The notes beneath the pieces were generated by a model. It had not been told where the DNA came from. It did not search any database and saw only the letters and a program-made list of their open reading frames with translations. From the NCBI GenBank assembly GCA_023229725.1, contig JALNYR010000042.1, positions 1 through 17,051 on the forward strand: 17,051 nt of DNA. The letters are read 5' to 3'. Positions 1 through 7,271 of the stretch are shown here, piece by piece (the stretch's first letter is position 1; each line of letters begins with the position of its first letter). The DNA is from Dehalococcoidia bacterium (GTDB taxonomy: Bacteria; Chloroflexota; Dehalococcoidia; GIF9; AB-539-J10). A program made the position numbers and the translations under genes.

Positions 1-1
1 C

Positions 2-649
2 ACGATGACCCGGCTCGTGGCCGCGCTGGAGCACGACTTCGAGGGATACGAGGACGTGCGCACCATGCTGCTGCATGAGGCGCCCAAGTTCGGCAACGAC
101 GACGACTACGTCGATACCATCACGCGGGACGCCGTCCAGCACGGCAACAGGGAGGTCATGCGCTACCGCAACATCTTCGGCGGCCAGGCGCAATCGGGCA
201 TCATCGCGGTGACCGCGGGCATCCCGTTCGGCGGCGTCGTCGGCGCACTGCCCAGCGGACGGAGGGCCGGCCAGCCGCTGGCCGACAACTCCTCGCCCTA
301 TCCGGGCAACGACCGCTTCGGCCCGACCGCCATCGCTCGCTCCGTCGCCAGGCTCGATGCGGCCGAGCTGCGAAACGGCACGCTGCTCAACTTGCGGCTG
401 AGCCCGCAGTCCACCGCCGGTCCGGACGGTCTGCACAAGATGGCCGCTTTCGTCCGCGGCCTGTGCGATGTCGGCTGCTGGCACGCGCAGTTCAACGTGG
501 TGGACACGCGGACTCTGCGCGCGGCACAGGAGCACCCGGAGGAGTACACGGACCTGCTCGTGAGGGTAGCCGGGTACAGCGCCTACTTCACCCAGCTTCA
601 CCGCGACGTCCAGGAGGATATCATCCGGCGCACGGAGCACGGCCTGTAG
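2..649 (+). CDS. Glycyl radical enzyme (pyruvate formate-lyase family), C-terminal part, cut by window start
   Basis: About 215 C-terminal residues are present; family members are usually near 800, so the start and the active-site cysteine region lie upstream of the window. The frame is open to the window edge. Visible family marks, numbered from the methionine at base 5, are NDDDYVD (residues 31-37), GRRAGQPLAD (85-94) and the C-terminal radical loop RVAGYSAYF (187-195). G190 (bases 572-574) is the residue that would carry the stable glycyl radical. The RVAGYSA form of the loop and the GRxAGxPLAD block fit the dehydratase, decarboxylase and C-S or C-N lyase branches better than true pyruvate formate-lyase, which has RVSGYAV. 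The substrate cannot be named from this fragment. The stop codon directly abuts the start of its activase, so the two are surely cotranscribed. The cytoplasmic enzyme is expected to be destroyed by oxygen once activated. Confidence 0.93.
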   Translation, partial: TMTRLVAALEHDFEGYEDVRTMLLHEAPKFGNDDDYVDTITRDAVQHGNREVMRYRNIFGGQAQSGIIAVTAGIPFGGVVGALPSGRRAGQPLADNSSPYPGNDRFGPTAIARSVARLDAAELRNGTLLNLRLSPQSTAGPDGLHKMAAFVRGLCDVGCWHAQFNVVDTRTLRAAQEHPEEYTDLLVRVAGYSAYFTQLHRDVQEDIIRRTEHGL

Positions 650-1561
650 ATGTCGAGCGGCGTCGTCTTCGACATCCAGAGGTACTCTCTGCAGGACGGG
701 CCAGGACTGCGCACCCTCGTGTTCCTGAAAGGGTGCCCGCTGCGCTGCCTGTGGTGCTCGAATCCGGAGTCGCAGCGTCCCGAGCCACAGCTGCTCTACG
801 AAGGCGACCGCTGCACGCTGTGTCTCACGTGTGTGCCCGTTTGCCCGTCAGGCTCACTCACCAGTGCCGGCAAGGGGGCGCTGTCGTACGACCTGACCCG
901 CTGCACCTGCTGCGGAGCGTGCGTGCAGGCTTGTCCGAACGGGGCGAGACGAGTCTGCGGAGAACGCATGACGGTGGAGCGTGTGCTTGCCGTCGTGCTC
1001 CGCGACGCGCCATTCTACCGCCGCTCGGGCGGAGGAGTGACGCTGGGCGGCGGAGAGCCGACCGGTCAGCCCGAGTTCGCACGGTCACTGCTTGAAGCCT
1101 GCAGAAGACACGACCTCGACACCGCCATGGAGACCTGCGGGTACGCCGAGACCAGATCGTTCCTCTCAATTGCCGAAGCCGCCGACCACGTTTTCTTCGA
1201 CGTGAAGCACATGGACAGAGCGCGCCACGTCGAACTCACAGGTGTCCCGAATGAGCTCATTCTCGATAATCTCCGGGCGCTGCTGCACGTGCACCACGAT
1301 GTCACCGTGCGCTATCCTCTCGTGCCCGGGTGCAACGACAGCGGCGATGACCTGCGCGCCTTTGCCCACTATCTGCTCGGGCTGCCGCGTCTGCCGCGCG
1401 TCGAGATGGTTCCCTACCATCGATTCGGAGAGCACAAGTACCGGCTACTCGGCAGGACGTACGCGCTCGAAGGCACACCAGCCTGCCCGGAACAGGATGC
1501 CGCCAACGCCTGCGTCACCCTCGCGCAGCACGGCATAGGCTGCTCGGCACTCGTCCACTGA
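650..1561 (+). CDS. Glycyl radical enzyme activating enzyme (radical SAM, with 2x[4Fe-4S] ferredoxin insert)
   Basis: This 303-residue protein should use S-adenosylmethionine and a reduced [4Fe-4S] cluster to abstract a hydrogen from the glycine of the adjacent glycyl radical enzyme. The radical-SAM CX3CX2C motif is C29, C33, C36 within GCPLRCLWCSNPES. A ferredoxin-like insert carries two more cluster motifs: C55/C58/C61/C65 and C85/C88/C91/C95. The SAM-binding glycine motif is GGVTLGGGEP (128-137), with G where most relatives have S in SGGEP. The N-terminus VFDIQRYSLQDGPGLRT is the typical activase opening. The extra cluster domain is found in activases of dehydratase, decarboxylase and succinate-synthase-type enzymes but not in the short pyruvate formate-lyase activase, agreeing with the upstream gene. 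The ATG follows the upstream TAG with no spacer and has no good Shine-Dalgarno, so translation is probably coupled. Confidence 0.95.
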   Translation: MSSGVVFDIQRYSLQDGPGLRTLVFLKGCPLRCLWCSNPESQRPEPQLLYEGDRCTLCLTCVPVCPSGSLTSAGKGALSYDLTRCTCCGACVQACPNGARRVCGERMTVERVLAVVLRDAPFYRRSGGGVTLGGGEPTGQPEFARSLLEACRRHDLDTAMETCGYAETRSFLSIAEAADHVFFDVKHMDRARHVELTGVPNELILDNLRALLHVHHDVTVRYPLVPGCNDSGDDLRAFAHYLLGLPRLPRVEMVPYHRFGEHKYRLLGRTYALEGTPACPEQDAANACVTLAQHGIGCSALVH

Positions 1562-1614
1562 CGCTCTGCAGGCGTTTCGAAGCTCCTGACGCGTACCGCC
1601 GGCTCCAGCCCGGC

Positions 1615-2364
1615 CTACTTGAGGGACCGGTCGTCCAGCCCCACGCCCTTCGAGATGACTTTCCGCCAGGCGGCCTTGATGCCCGCACCGTCGGTCGCCG
1701 CAAGCAGCAGCGCCGAGTGCTCAGCCTCTTCGCCGGAGAACGCGTCGATGTGCTTGCACACGTCGGTCAGGCGATTGGCGGGGAATTTGCACGCGCCGTT
1801 CTCATCCATGTGCACGATGTCACCGGGCGCGACTGCCATGCCCGCCACCTCCACGGGTACGTTGAAGGCGCGCAGCGCCAGACTGCCGTGGCCGGACGTC
1901 ACCCCACGCGCAATGTGCTGGATGCCGAGCTTCCGGATCTCGTCGACGTCGCGCACCGGGCTATTGGTCAGGAGTCCGACGGCCCCGCACGACTTGTAGA
2001 GCGAACCTGACTGGCCACCGAAGATGCCGGCACGGCACATCACTTCCGGAGGGAATTGAGCTTCGCAGACCACAATGGATGGCTTCGGCGCCGCAAGCAG
2101 GAAGTCGACGAAGTCGAGGTAGGACACAGCCGGGCGGGAGGGGTCATCCAGGCCGAAGACTATCGTGACGGCGTGCCCGATGGCCGGCCCCAACTCGGGC
2201 AGCAGGCACGTGAGTGAGTCGTCGGTGTACCATTTCCCGTACCAGGGGTCGTAGAGCCCCAGGCAATGCGGATGCTGGGGATACGAGGCAACCACATTGC
2301 CGACGCTGGGCGTGTTGAAGCGGCGGAGCTTCTCGAACATCGCCTGTTCCGACATCGTCTTCAT
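1615..2364 (-). CDS. RraA family protein (possible oxaloacetate decarboxylase / HMG aldolase-like)
   Basis: A 249-residue protein of the RraA fold. Members include class II 4-hydroxy-4-methyl-2-oxoglutarate aldolases, oxaloacetate decarboxylases and the RNase E regulator RraA; some are misnamed demethylmenaquinone methyltransferases. Visible marks are FNTPSVGNV near the N-terminus (16-24), FGGQSG (115-120), the metal and catalytic Arg-Asp pair in VRDVDEI (R138, D139), and GDIVHMDENG (181-190), which fits the GDxVxxDxxG family block. The ATG at 2364 is preferred over one at 2442 in the same frame because GAGGAGGTGA (2382-2373 on this strand) sits 8 bases upstream, and a good -10 box lies between the two candidates. 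The gene converges on the glycyl radical activase with a 53-base gap. A lyase role on a small oxo-acid is likely; the substrate is not visible. Confidence 0.85.
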   Translation of the reverse strand: MKTMSEQAMFEKLRRFNTPSVGNVVASYPQHPHCLGLYDPWYGKWYTDDSLTCLLPELGPAIGHAVTIVFGLDDPSRPAVSYLDFVDFLLAAPKPSIVVCEAQFPPEVMCRAGIFGGQSGSLYKSCGAVGLLTNSPVRDVDEIRKLGIQHIARGVTSGHGSLALRAFNVPVEVAGMAVAPGDIVHMDENGACKFPANRLTDVCKHIDAFSGEEAEHSALLLAATDGAGIKAAWRKVISKGVGLDDRSLK

Positions 2365-2412
2365 GGGTCCTGTCACCTCCTCGACAATGCCGCCACGGGT
2401 CGCAGCGTGGCG

Positions 2413-2441
2413 ATTATACGCGGCCGGCGAGTTGTCGTACA
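2413..2441 (-). promoter_or_regulatory. Promoter for the RraA-family gene
   Basis: Read on the minus strand, a perfect TATAAT (2418-2413) follows TGTACG (2441-2436) with 17 bases between; the -35 matches consensus at only three of six positions. Transcription would begin near 2406, giving a leader of about 40 bases that contains the strong ribosome binding site at 2382-2373. This supports the ATG at 2364 as the start. Confidence 0.55.
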
Positions 2442-2461
2442 CAGGCCGCTCGTACTACAAT
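2432..2461 (+). promoter_or_regulatory. Possible promoter toward the MBL-fold gene, overlapping the opposite promoter
   Basis: TTGTCG (2432-2437) and TACAAT (2456-2461) are 18 bases apart. The -35 region overlaps that of the minus-strand promoter, so the two could compete for polymerase. The leader to the GTG at 2678 would be about 210 bases, which is long. A nearer promoter cannot be excluded. Confidence 0.35.
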
Positions 2462-2677
2462 GCTCTGCCGCGGCACGCAGAGCGCCCGGCGGCGAACAAT
2501 CGTGCTCGCAATGAGTAGCCTTCCTCCGACGGCGCCGCACCCGGAACGACGAGCGACATCCCGTCCTCGTGCCTGTGGGAAGACAGCACCGAACCCAAGC
2601 GCCTCCAAGTGCGCCCCCGTCCTCGAAGGCAGCGCTGCCGGCACGACGCACAGCACCGTCCACCGAAAGGAGTCCCG
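2462..2677. other. Intergenic stretch without a recognised gene
   Basis: Together with the promoter segment this makes about 310 bases between the RraA-family start (2364) and the MBL-fold start (2678). No convincing coding frame, RNA gene or repeat was seen. It would be the 5' leader of the MBL-fold mRNA if the plus-strand promoter at 2432-2461 is used. The ribosome binding site AAAGGAG lies at its end (2666-2672). Confidence 0.5.
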
Positions 2678-3655
2678 GTGATTGACGAACTGCTGCCAGG
2701 CGTGCTCCGTATGCAGGTGCCACTGCCCAAGAGCCCCCTCAAGGCAACGAACTGCTACGTGGTGCTCGACAGCGAGAGGCCGCTCGTCATCGACACGGCC
2801 TTCAACCGGCCGGAGTGCCGCGATGCGTTTCTGGGCCTGCTCGAAGAAGCCGGATTGCGTCCCGACGCCGTCGACTTCTTCGTCACGCACCTGCATGCCG
2901 ACCACCTTGGCCTCGCTTCGTCGTTCGCGCGCAACGGCACTATCATCTACTTCAACGAGCCCGACCTTCCTCTGGCGCGGCCGTCGGACGCCTACTGGGC
3001 ATGGATGGGCAGCGTCTACGAGTCTCACGGGCTGCCCCTCAGCGTGTCGCACGAGGCGATGGAGAAGCATCCCGGTCGAATCTACGGACCGGAGAGGGAC
3101 TTCCCGTACACCGTCGTGCACGACGGACAGAAACTCAAGAAGGGATCGTATACCCTGCGTTGCGTGCAGACTCCCGGGCACACGCCCGGTCACATGTGCC
3201 TCCTCATTGAAGAGGCGAACGTCCTGTTCTGCGGTGACCACATCCTTGGCGACATCACCCCGAACATCACGATGTGGGTCGATATGAAGGACCCGCTCGG
3301 CTCCTACATCACCAGTCTGGACATGACGTCCCGCCTTGGCCTGAGCCGTGCGTTCACGGGACACCGGTCAGCGGTCGACAACGTCGCGAAACGCATCGGC
3401 GAGTTGAAGGAACATCACGCGCGCAGGCTGCAGGAGGTGCTGGCCGCGCTTGCGGACGGAGAGAAGGATGCCGCCACGGTCACGCCGCGCATCTCGTGGG
3501 ACCTGCGCTACGAGAAGTGGGACGACGTCCACCCGGTGCAGAAGCTGTTCGCGACAGGGGAAGCCATCGCCCATCTCCAGTACCTGGAGGCTCGAGGCTC
3601 CATTGCCAGCAGGGCGCACAACGGCCGGATACTGTACCGGCTGCCCGGCGCCTAG
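2678..3655 (+). CDS. MBL-fold metallo-hydrolase (glyoxalase II / LACTB2-like)
   Basis: A 325-residue cytoplasmic metallo-beta-lactamase-fold hydrolase. Numbered from the GTG, the dinuclear metal site is clear: THLHADHLG gives H71, H73, D75 and H76; PGHTPGH gives H168; CGDHIL gives bridging D187; and FTGHRSAV gives the last histidine, H229. After the fold, residues 230-325 form a helical tail with a winged-helix look, as in LACTB2-type members that act on thioesters or nucleic acids. The GTG start is chosen because AAAGGAG (2666-2672) lies 5 bases upstream and the first residues, IDELLPGVLRM, match the usual family opening; an ATG at 2609 in the same frame would add a low-complexity arginine-rich leader. 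The substrate is unknown. A thioester hydrolase would suit the CoA-related neighbours, but that is an inference. Confidence 0.9.
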   Translation: MIDELLPGVLRMQVPLPKSPLKATNCYVVLDSERPLVIDTAFNRPECRDAFLGLLEEAGLRPDAVDFFVTHLHADHLGLASSFARNGTIIYFNEPDLPLARPSDAYWAWMGSVYESHGLPLSVSHEAMEKHPGRIYGPERDFPYTVVHDGQKLKKGSYTLRCVQTPGHTPGHMCLLIEEANVLFCGDHILGDITPNITMWVDMKDPLGSYITSLDMTSRLGLSRAFTGHRSAVDNVAKRIGELKEHHARRLQEVLAALADGEKDAATVTPRISWDLRYEKWDDVHPVQKLFATGEAIAHLQYLEARGSIASRAHNGRILYRLPGA

Positions 3656-3691
3656 TTGAAGGAATGCGCGAGTCTCGTCATTGAGGTCATC

Positions 3692-3716
3692 GCGCTCTCC
3701 TTCGTCTGGAGAGCGC
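3692..3716. terminator. Hairpin between convergent genes, likely bidirectional terminator
   Basis: A perfect 9-bp inverted repeat, GCGCTCTCC / GGAGAGCGC, encloses a 7-base loop. It lies between the MBL-fold gene and the convergent PKD-domain gene. There is no T-run on either side, so intrinsic termination is not assured; it may be a weak terminator or an mRNA 3'-end stabiliser. Confidence 0.45.
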
Positions 3717-3775
3717 CGGCGATGCGACCGGCATGGCGCGCAACGACCGGACACAATGCGCCGCCTTGCCGGCGC

Positions 3776-4834
3776 CTACTTGAACGCGCAGGTGCAGGTT
3801 TCGACGCTCATGCTCACGATGCCGCTGGCAACGTTACCGTGGATGTCAGTAACGTCAACAACTATTGCCGCCGAACCTCTGCCGTCGAAGGCGTCCCATC
3901 TTGCCGTCGCACCATCGGTCGTCAACGTACCCTTGTCGGCGGTCCATCGGTAGGTGAACGGCCCGTCGCCATCCACGACGACGCACTCGATGCTGCAGGA
4001 GCGGCCCCGGAAGATCTTCCACCCGTATTCCGACTGCTTCAACAGATCCGTGTCGACGCCCGTGACCACGAACTTGCCGATCGTCGGCGGCTGGCTCAGT
4101 GTGACACTGATGGGAATGCCGCGTCTCGCCTCGCCCCCGTAGGCGTCTCGTACGTACACCGTAATCCAGTACGAGCCTTGCGCCGCAGGGGCAGACCATA
4201 CGATGGAACGCCCCTGTCCGAACGTCTCACCGCCGGTTGTCACCCACTCGTACGATACCTCGTCGCCATCGGCGTCCGTGGCAGCACAGGACACGTAGGT
4301 AGATGAGCCGGGGATTATCCAGTCGGAGAAGGCCGACAACGAGGCAATCTCCGGAGCGTAATTCGTCTTGACGCGAAGCGACGTGGACGACTCCGCCACA
4401 CCACCGCGACCGTCGTCGACAGTCACAGATAACTGGAAGAGGCCCTCGGCAGTCGGGGCGCCCCAATCGATAGATGCGCCTTCGCCGAAGACATCGCCCT
4501 GGCTGGCTACCCATGTGTAGGTGAGCACGTCGCCATCATCGTCGACAGCCTCGCAGGTGACCTTGCACAAGTCGTACGGCGCTATCCGGTCGGTGGCGGG
4601 TGTGAGGTTGACTATTACGGGAGCCCTGTTGGGACCGGAGGTCGTCTCGGTCTGCAGCCCGACCGGGTCGGACACGTCCGAATGGACCGACAGGCGGTCC
4701 GAGTTCATCGCGACAACTGCCGCCACGACTCCGACGCATACCAGCCCGACGATGACCGCAGCCTTCCGCTGCGACCCGCCGGACTCATTCTTCTTCTGTG
4801 GTTCCTTGCGTGATTCCTTGACCGACTTCGCCAA
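3776..4834 (-). CDS. Membrane-anchored protein with three PKD/Ig-like domains
   Basis: A 352-residue protein of unknown specific function. Residues 1-24 are lysine-rich and polar. A single hydrophobic segment, about residues 25-43, follows and should anchor the protein with its N-terminus inside and the rest outside. Three beta-sandwich repeats of the PKD/cadherin-like type come next: about 69-157, 158-247 and 249-352. Each opens with a short (A/P)P-x-I strand, and the first two share the DxDGDxxxYxW block (VDDDGDVLTYTW; TDADGDEVSYEW), with VDDGRGG or VRDAYGG near their ends. The third is more divergent (VVDGDGPFTYRW) and ends in a cysteine pair (CTCAFK). Paired cysteines in the repeats could form disulfides. 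The start is TTG at 4834, the first usable codon, with GGGGGTGG 4 bases upstream. A surface adhesive or scaffold role is inferred from the domains only. It stands alone, convergent with the MBL-fold gene. Confidence 0.8.
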   Translation of the reverse strand: MAKSVKESRKEPQKKNESGGSQRKAAVIVGLVCVGVVAAVVAMNSDRLSVHSDVSDPVGLQTETTSGPNRAPVIVNLTPATDRIAPYDLCKVTCEAVDDDGDVLTYTWVASQGDVFGEGASIDWGAPTAEGLFQLSVTVDDGRGGVAESSTSLRVKTNYAPEIASLSAFSDWIIPGSSTYVSCAATDADGDEVSYEWVTTGGETFGQGRSIVWSAPAAQGSYWITVYVRDAYGGEARRGIPISVTLSQPPTIGKFVVTGVDTDLLKQSEYGWKIFRGRSCSIECVVVDGDGPFTYRWTADKGTLTTDGATARWDAFDGRGSAAIVVDVTDIHGNVASGIVSMSVETCTCAFK

Positions 4835-4871
4835 CGCGCCACCCCCGAACCGAGACTGAAGCGCTCGGCAA

Positions 4872-4880
4872 AGTCTACCA
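4872..4880 (-). promoter_or_regulatory. Weak extended -10 candidate for the PKD-domain gene
   Basis: On the minus strand TGGTAGACT (4880-4872) has the TGn extension followed by a four-of-six match to TATAAT. No -35 box is evident. The predicted leader to the TTG start would be about 30 bases. Confidence 0.25.
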
Positions 4881-4986
4881 CCATCGATGCAGGTGCGCTA
4901 ACGTCCGTTCCTCGCAGCGCCTCGTCCGTAGGCCGTCCGACGGCCCCACGTACGCATCGTTCGAGCGGCGACCCTCGCGCTAGATA

Positions 4987-4995
4987 TGGTACAGT
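4987..4995 (+). promoter_or_regulatory. Extended -10 promoter for the 5074-8645 operon
   Basis: TGGTACAGT (4987-4995) is an extended -10 element (TG, one base, then a TATAAT-like hexamer). No clear -35 box is present at the usual distance, as expected for some extended -10 promoters. Transcription would start near 5002, about 70 bases before the ATG at 5074. Confidence 0.45.
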
Positions 4996-5073
4996 AGGAC
5001 ACGGCAAGCCAGGTCACTCCGGACTCGGACCGGCCGCGGAGGACCTGGGGACATGGCATCGCAGGAGGAGAGA

Positions 5074-6582
5074 ATGGCGCTCAAGACGCCCGAGCAGTTC
5101 GAAGAAAGCCTCAAGTCGCTCAAGCCGCGCGTGTTCATGAACGGGAAACGTGTCGAGAGCGTGCTGGACAACCCTAACACGCGCACCGTCATCGAAGCCA
5201 ACAAGGCCAGCTACGCCTGGGCGCTCGACCCGGCCAGCCGGGACATCATGACAGCCTACTCCCCGCTCATCAACGATACCGTCAACCGGTACACGTACGT
5301 GTGCCGCAACCAGGACGACCTCATCCGGAAGGCCCAGGCCGGGACGTTCACGTCGGAGAACCTCGGGACGTGCATCTACCGCTGCGTGGGACTGGACTGC
5401 TTCCATTCTCTGTGGAGTACCACGTGGGAGATGGACCGCGACCTTGGCACGACCTACCACCCGCGGTTCCTGGAGTACCTGAAATGGGCGCAGACCAACG
5501 ACCTGTCGGTCGCCGGGGCGCTCACCGAGCCGCGGGGGCAGCGCAACAAGCGCGCCCTCAAGTGGCCTGACCCCTACCTGTCGGTGAAGGTAGTCGACAA
5601 GAACGACAAGGGCATCATCGTTCGCGGGGCCAAGATAAACATCAGCGGTGGGTTTGCCAGCCACGAGATACTGGTTCTGCCCCAGTCGGCGCACTCAGAG
5701 GGAGAGGCGGACTACGCCGTCGCCTTCGCTACACCTCCAGATGCACCGGGCATCACGTTCGTGTGCCAGTATTCGCCGTTCTCGGCCGAGAGGGAACAGT
5801 CCGACAGCATCGAGGAGCTCGGGAACCCCTTGTTCGGACAGCGCGAAACCTCGATGGTCATATTCGAGGACGTGTTTGTGCCATGGGAGCGCGTGTTCCA
5901 TTGCGGCGAGTACCCGTACTCGGTCAAGCTGGTGACTCGCTTCGCGCGGATGCACCGCATGACCTGCGGCGGCACGTGCAAAGTCGGCTTCATGAACCAG
6001 ATTATCGGCAGCGCGAAGCTCATCCAGGAGTACAAGGGGCTGCAGAACGTTCCTCACATCAACGAGGAGTTGGCGGAGATGGTCTCGCTGCGGGAAACGT
6101 GCCGAGCCTGCGGCGTGGCCGCGGCGTACCAGGGTTCGGAGGAGCCCGTTGGTTCCGGCGTGTTCCTCCCCGACGAGCTGATGGGCAATGTCGCCAAGCT
6201 GAACGTCTGCAACGCGTTCTGGCGCGTGATGGCGCTTGCCGGCGACATCGGCGGCGGGCTGATCGTCACGCTGCCATCGCTCAAGGAGCTTCAGAACCCG
6301 GAGACGAAGGCGTACGTAGAAGAGTTCTACAGCTTTGGCGGCGACGAGCCGGCGGAGAACGTCATGAAGGTGCACAAGCACCTCCAGAACTGGACCGCCG
6401 GGATGCACGGCGTCGGCACATGGCACGGCGCAGGCCCCGTTCAAGCCCAGAAGATCATGCTGCAGCGCGTCATCGACTACACACACGAGACGGACCTCGT
6501 GAAGAAGACACTCAAGCTCAAGCCGAAACCCGGCGACACGAAGGACAACGGCGAGGGTGCGGCCGGCGGCGACGACGCGTAG
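5074..6582 (+). CDS. 4-hydroxybutyryl-CoA dehydratase / 4-hydroxyphenylacetate 3-hydroxylase family flavoprotein
   Basis: A 502-residue member of the family that holds AbfD (4-hydroxybutyryl-CoA dehydratase/vinylacetyl-CoA isomerase; FAD and [4Fe-4S]) and the FADH2-dependent phenol hydroxylases. Candidate cluster ligands are C100 and C104 (TCIYRC), H294 (MHRMTCGG) and C302 (TCKVG). The positions nearly equal the known AbfD ligands C99, C103, H292 and C299, which argues for a cluster-bearing acyl-CoA dehydratase or isomerase rather than a hydroxylase. The H-C spacing is one residue longer than in AbfD, and the usual HQTG segment reads NISG here (189-192), so the substrate may differ. The C-terminal GAGPVQAQK block is typical. 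The ATG at 5074 has AGGAGG (5063-5068) 5 bases upstream; an ATG at 5053 lies before that site. It heads an operon with a thioredoxin fusion and a flavoprotein reductase. Confidence 0.88.
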   Translation: MALKTPEQFEESLKSLKPRVFMNGKRVESVLDNPNTRTVIEANKASYAWALDPASRDIMTAYSPLINDTVNRYTYVCRNQDDLIRKAQAGTFTSENLGTCIYRCVGLDCFHSLWSTTWEMDRDLGTTYHPRFLEYLKWAQTNDLSVAGALTEPRGQRNKRALKWPDPYLSVKVVDKNDKGIIVRGAKINISGGFASHEILVLPQSAHSEGEADYAVAFATPPDAPGITFVCQYSPFSAEREQSDSIEELGNPLFGQRETSMVIFEDVFVPWERVFHCGEYPYSVKLVTRFARMHRMTCGGTCKVGFMNQIIGSAKLIQEYKGLQNVPHINEELAEMVSLRETCRACGVAAAYQGSEEPVGSGVFLPDELMGNVAKLNVCNAFWRVMALAGDIGGGLIVTLPSLKELQNPETKAYVEEFYSFGGDEPAENVMKVHKHLQNWTAGMHGVGTWHGAGPVQAQKIMLQRVIDYTHETDLVKKTLKLKPKPGDTKDNGEGAAGGDDA

Positions 6583-6624
6583 CTCCCGCGCGCGACGCAT
6601 GACTGCCGGAGACGGAGGTCTGGC

Positions 6625-7203
6625 ATGGAGCAGGATTTCGAGGAGCGGAATCGAACGCCGGGCGGGGCGACCTACGACCTGACGTTGCCGGCAGTTCAGG
6701 CGACGGCGGGAACGACACGCCTCCTCACACGAAACGCGAAAAGGCTCGAGGTGAAGTTCCCCCCGGGCACGCGGGACGGCCAGGTCGTGCGGTTGTCGAA
6801 TGCACTCCGGATCACCGACGCCGCTGATGGCGACATCCTCATCCGGGTACATGTGGCGCCATCCCCGGAGTCGGGGGGCATACAGGTCGTCACCGACGCC
6901 ACATTCGAGGCCGAAGTGCTCAAGGCATCGCTTCCCGTGTTCGTAGACTTCTGGGCGCCGTGGTGCGGTCCGTGCCGGGCACTTGCACCGGTGACCGAAC
7001 ACCTCGCGGCCGAGTACGCCGGCAGGTGCAAGTTCTGCAAGTTGAACGTGGACGAGAACCCGCTCGCGTCCAGGAAGTACCAGGTCGCCAGCATCCCCAC
7101 CGTGCTGTTCTTCAAGCAGGGGAGGATTGCCGACGTGAGCGTCGGCGCGGCGCCCGAACGGCAACTGCGAGACCGAATAGAGGCAGTGCTGTCGCGCCCC
7201 TGA
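6625..7203 (+). CDS. Thioredoxin with N-terminal DnaJ C-terminal-like domain
   Basis: A 192-residue fusion. Residues about 17-78 resemble a peptide-binding beta domain of DnaJ: YDLTLP, then KFPPGTRDGQVVRL (44-57), then a GDILIRVHV strand (69-77). No J domain or zinc finger is present. Residues about 85-192 are a complete thioredoxin fold with the active site WCGPC (C114, C117) and the cis-proline loop SIPT (P158). Three extra cysteines occur just beyond the N-terminal part of the fold (C135, C138) and are not standard. The start ATG has GGAGG (6614-6618) 6 bases upstream. The gene is 42 bases after the dehydratase-family gene and 68 bases before an FAD disulfide reductase. It could be a chaperone-linked reductase that keeps cysteines or cluster ligands of the operon's enzyme reduced; this is an inference. 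There is no signal peptide, so it is cytoplasmic. Confidence 0.88.
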   Translation: MEQDFEERNRTPGGATYDLTLPAVQATAGTTRLLTRNAKRLEVKFPPGTRDGQVVRLSNALRITDAADGDILIRVHVAPSPESGGIQVVTDATFEAEVLKASLPVFVDFWAPWCGPCRALAPVTEHLAAEYAGRCKFCKLNVDENPLASRKYQVASIPTVLFFKQGRIADVSVGAAPERQLRDRIEAVLSRP

Positions 7204-7271
7204 GCGTTCGCGGCGGTCGGCGGTGCAGGGCCGCCATCGGGAAGTCGGGAGCATAGACCGAGGTGACAGAG

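Noticed and set aside
2365..2442. Upstream extension of the RraA-family protein to an ATG at 2442
   Set aside because: It crosses the TATAAT box at 2413-2418 and precedes the strong ribosome binding site that serves the ATG at 2364.
3656..4306. Plus-strand open frame of 216 residues opposite the PKD-domain gene
   Set aside because: It has no recognisable domain and overlaps the repeat protein, whose internal repeats and membrane segment are coherent.
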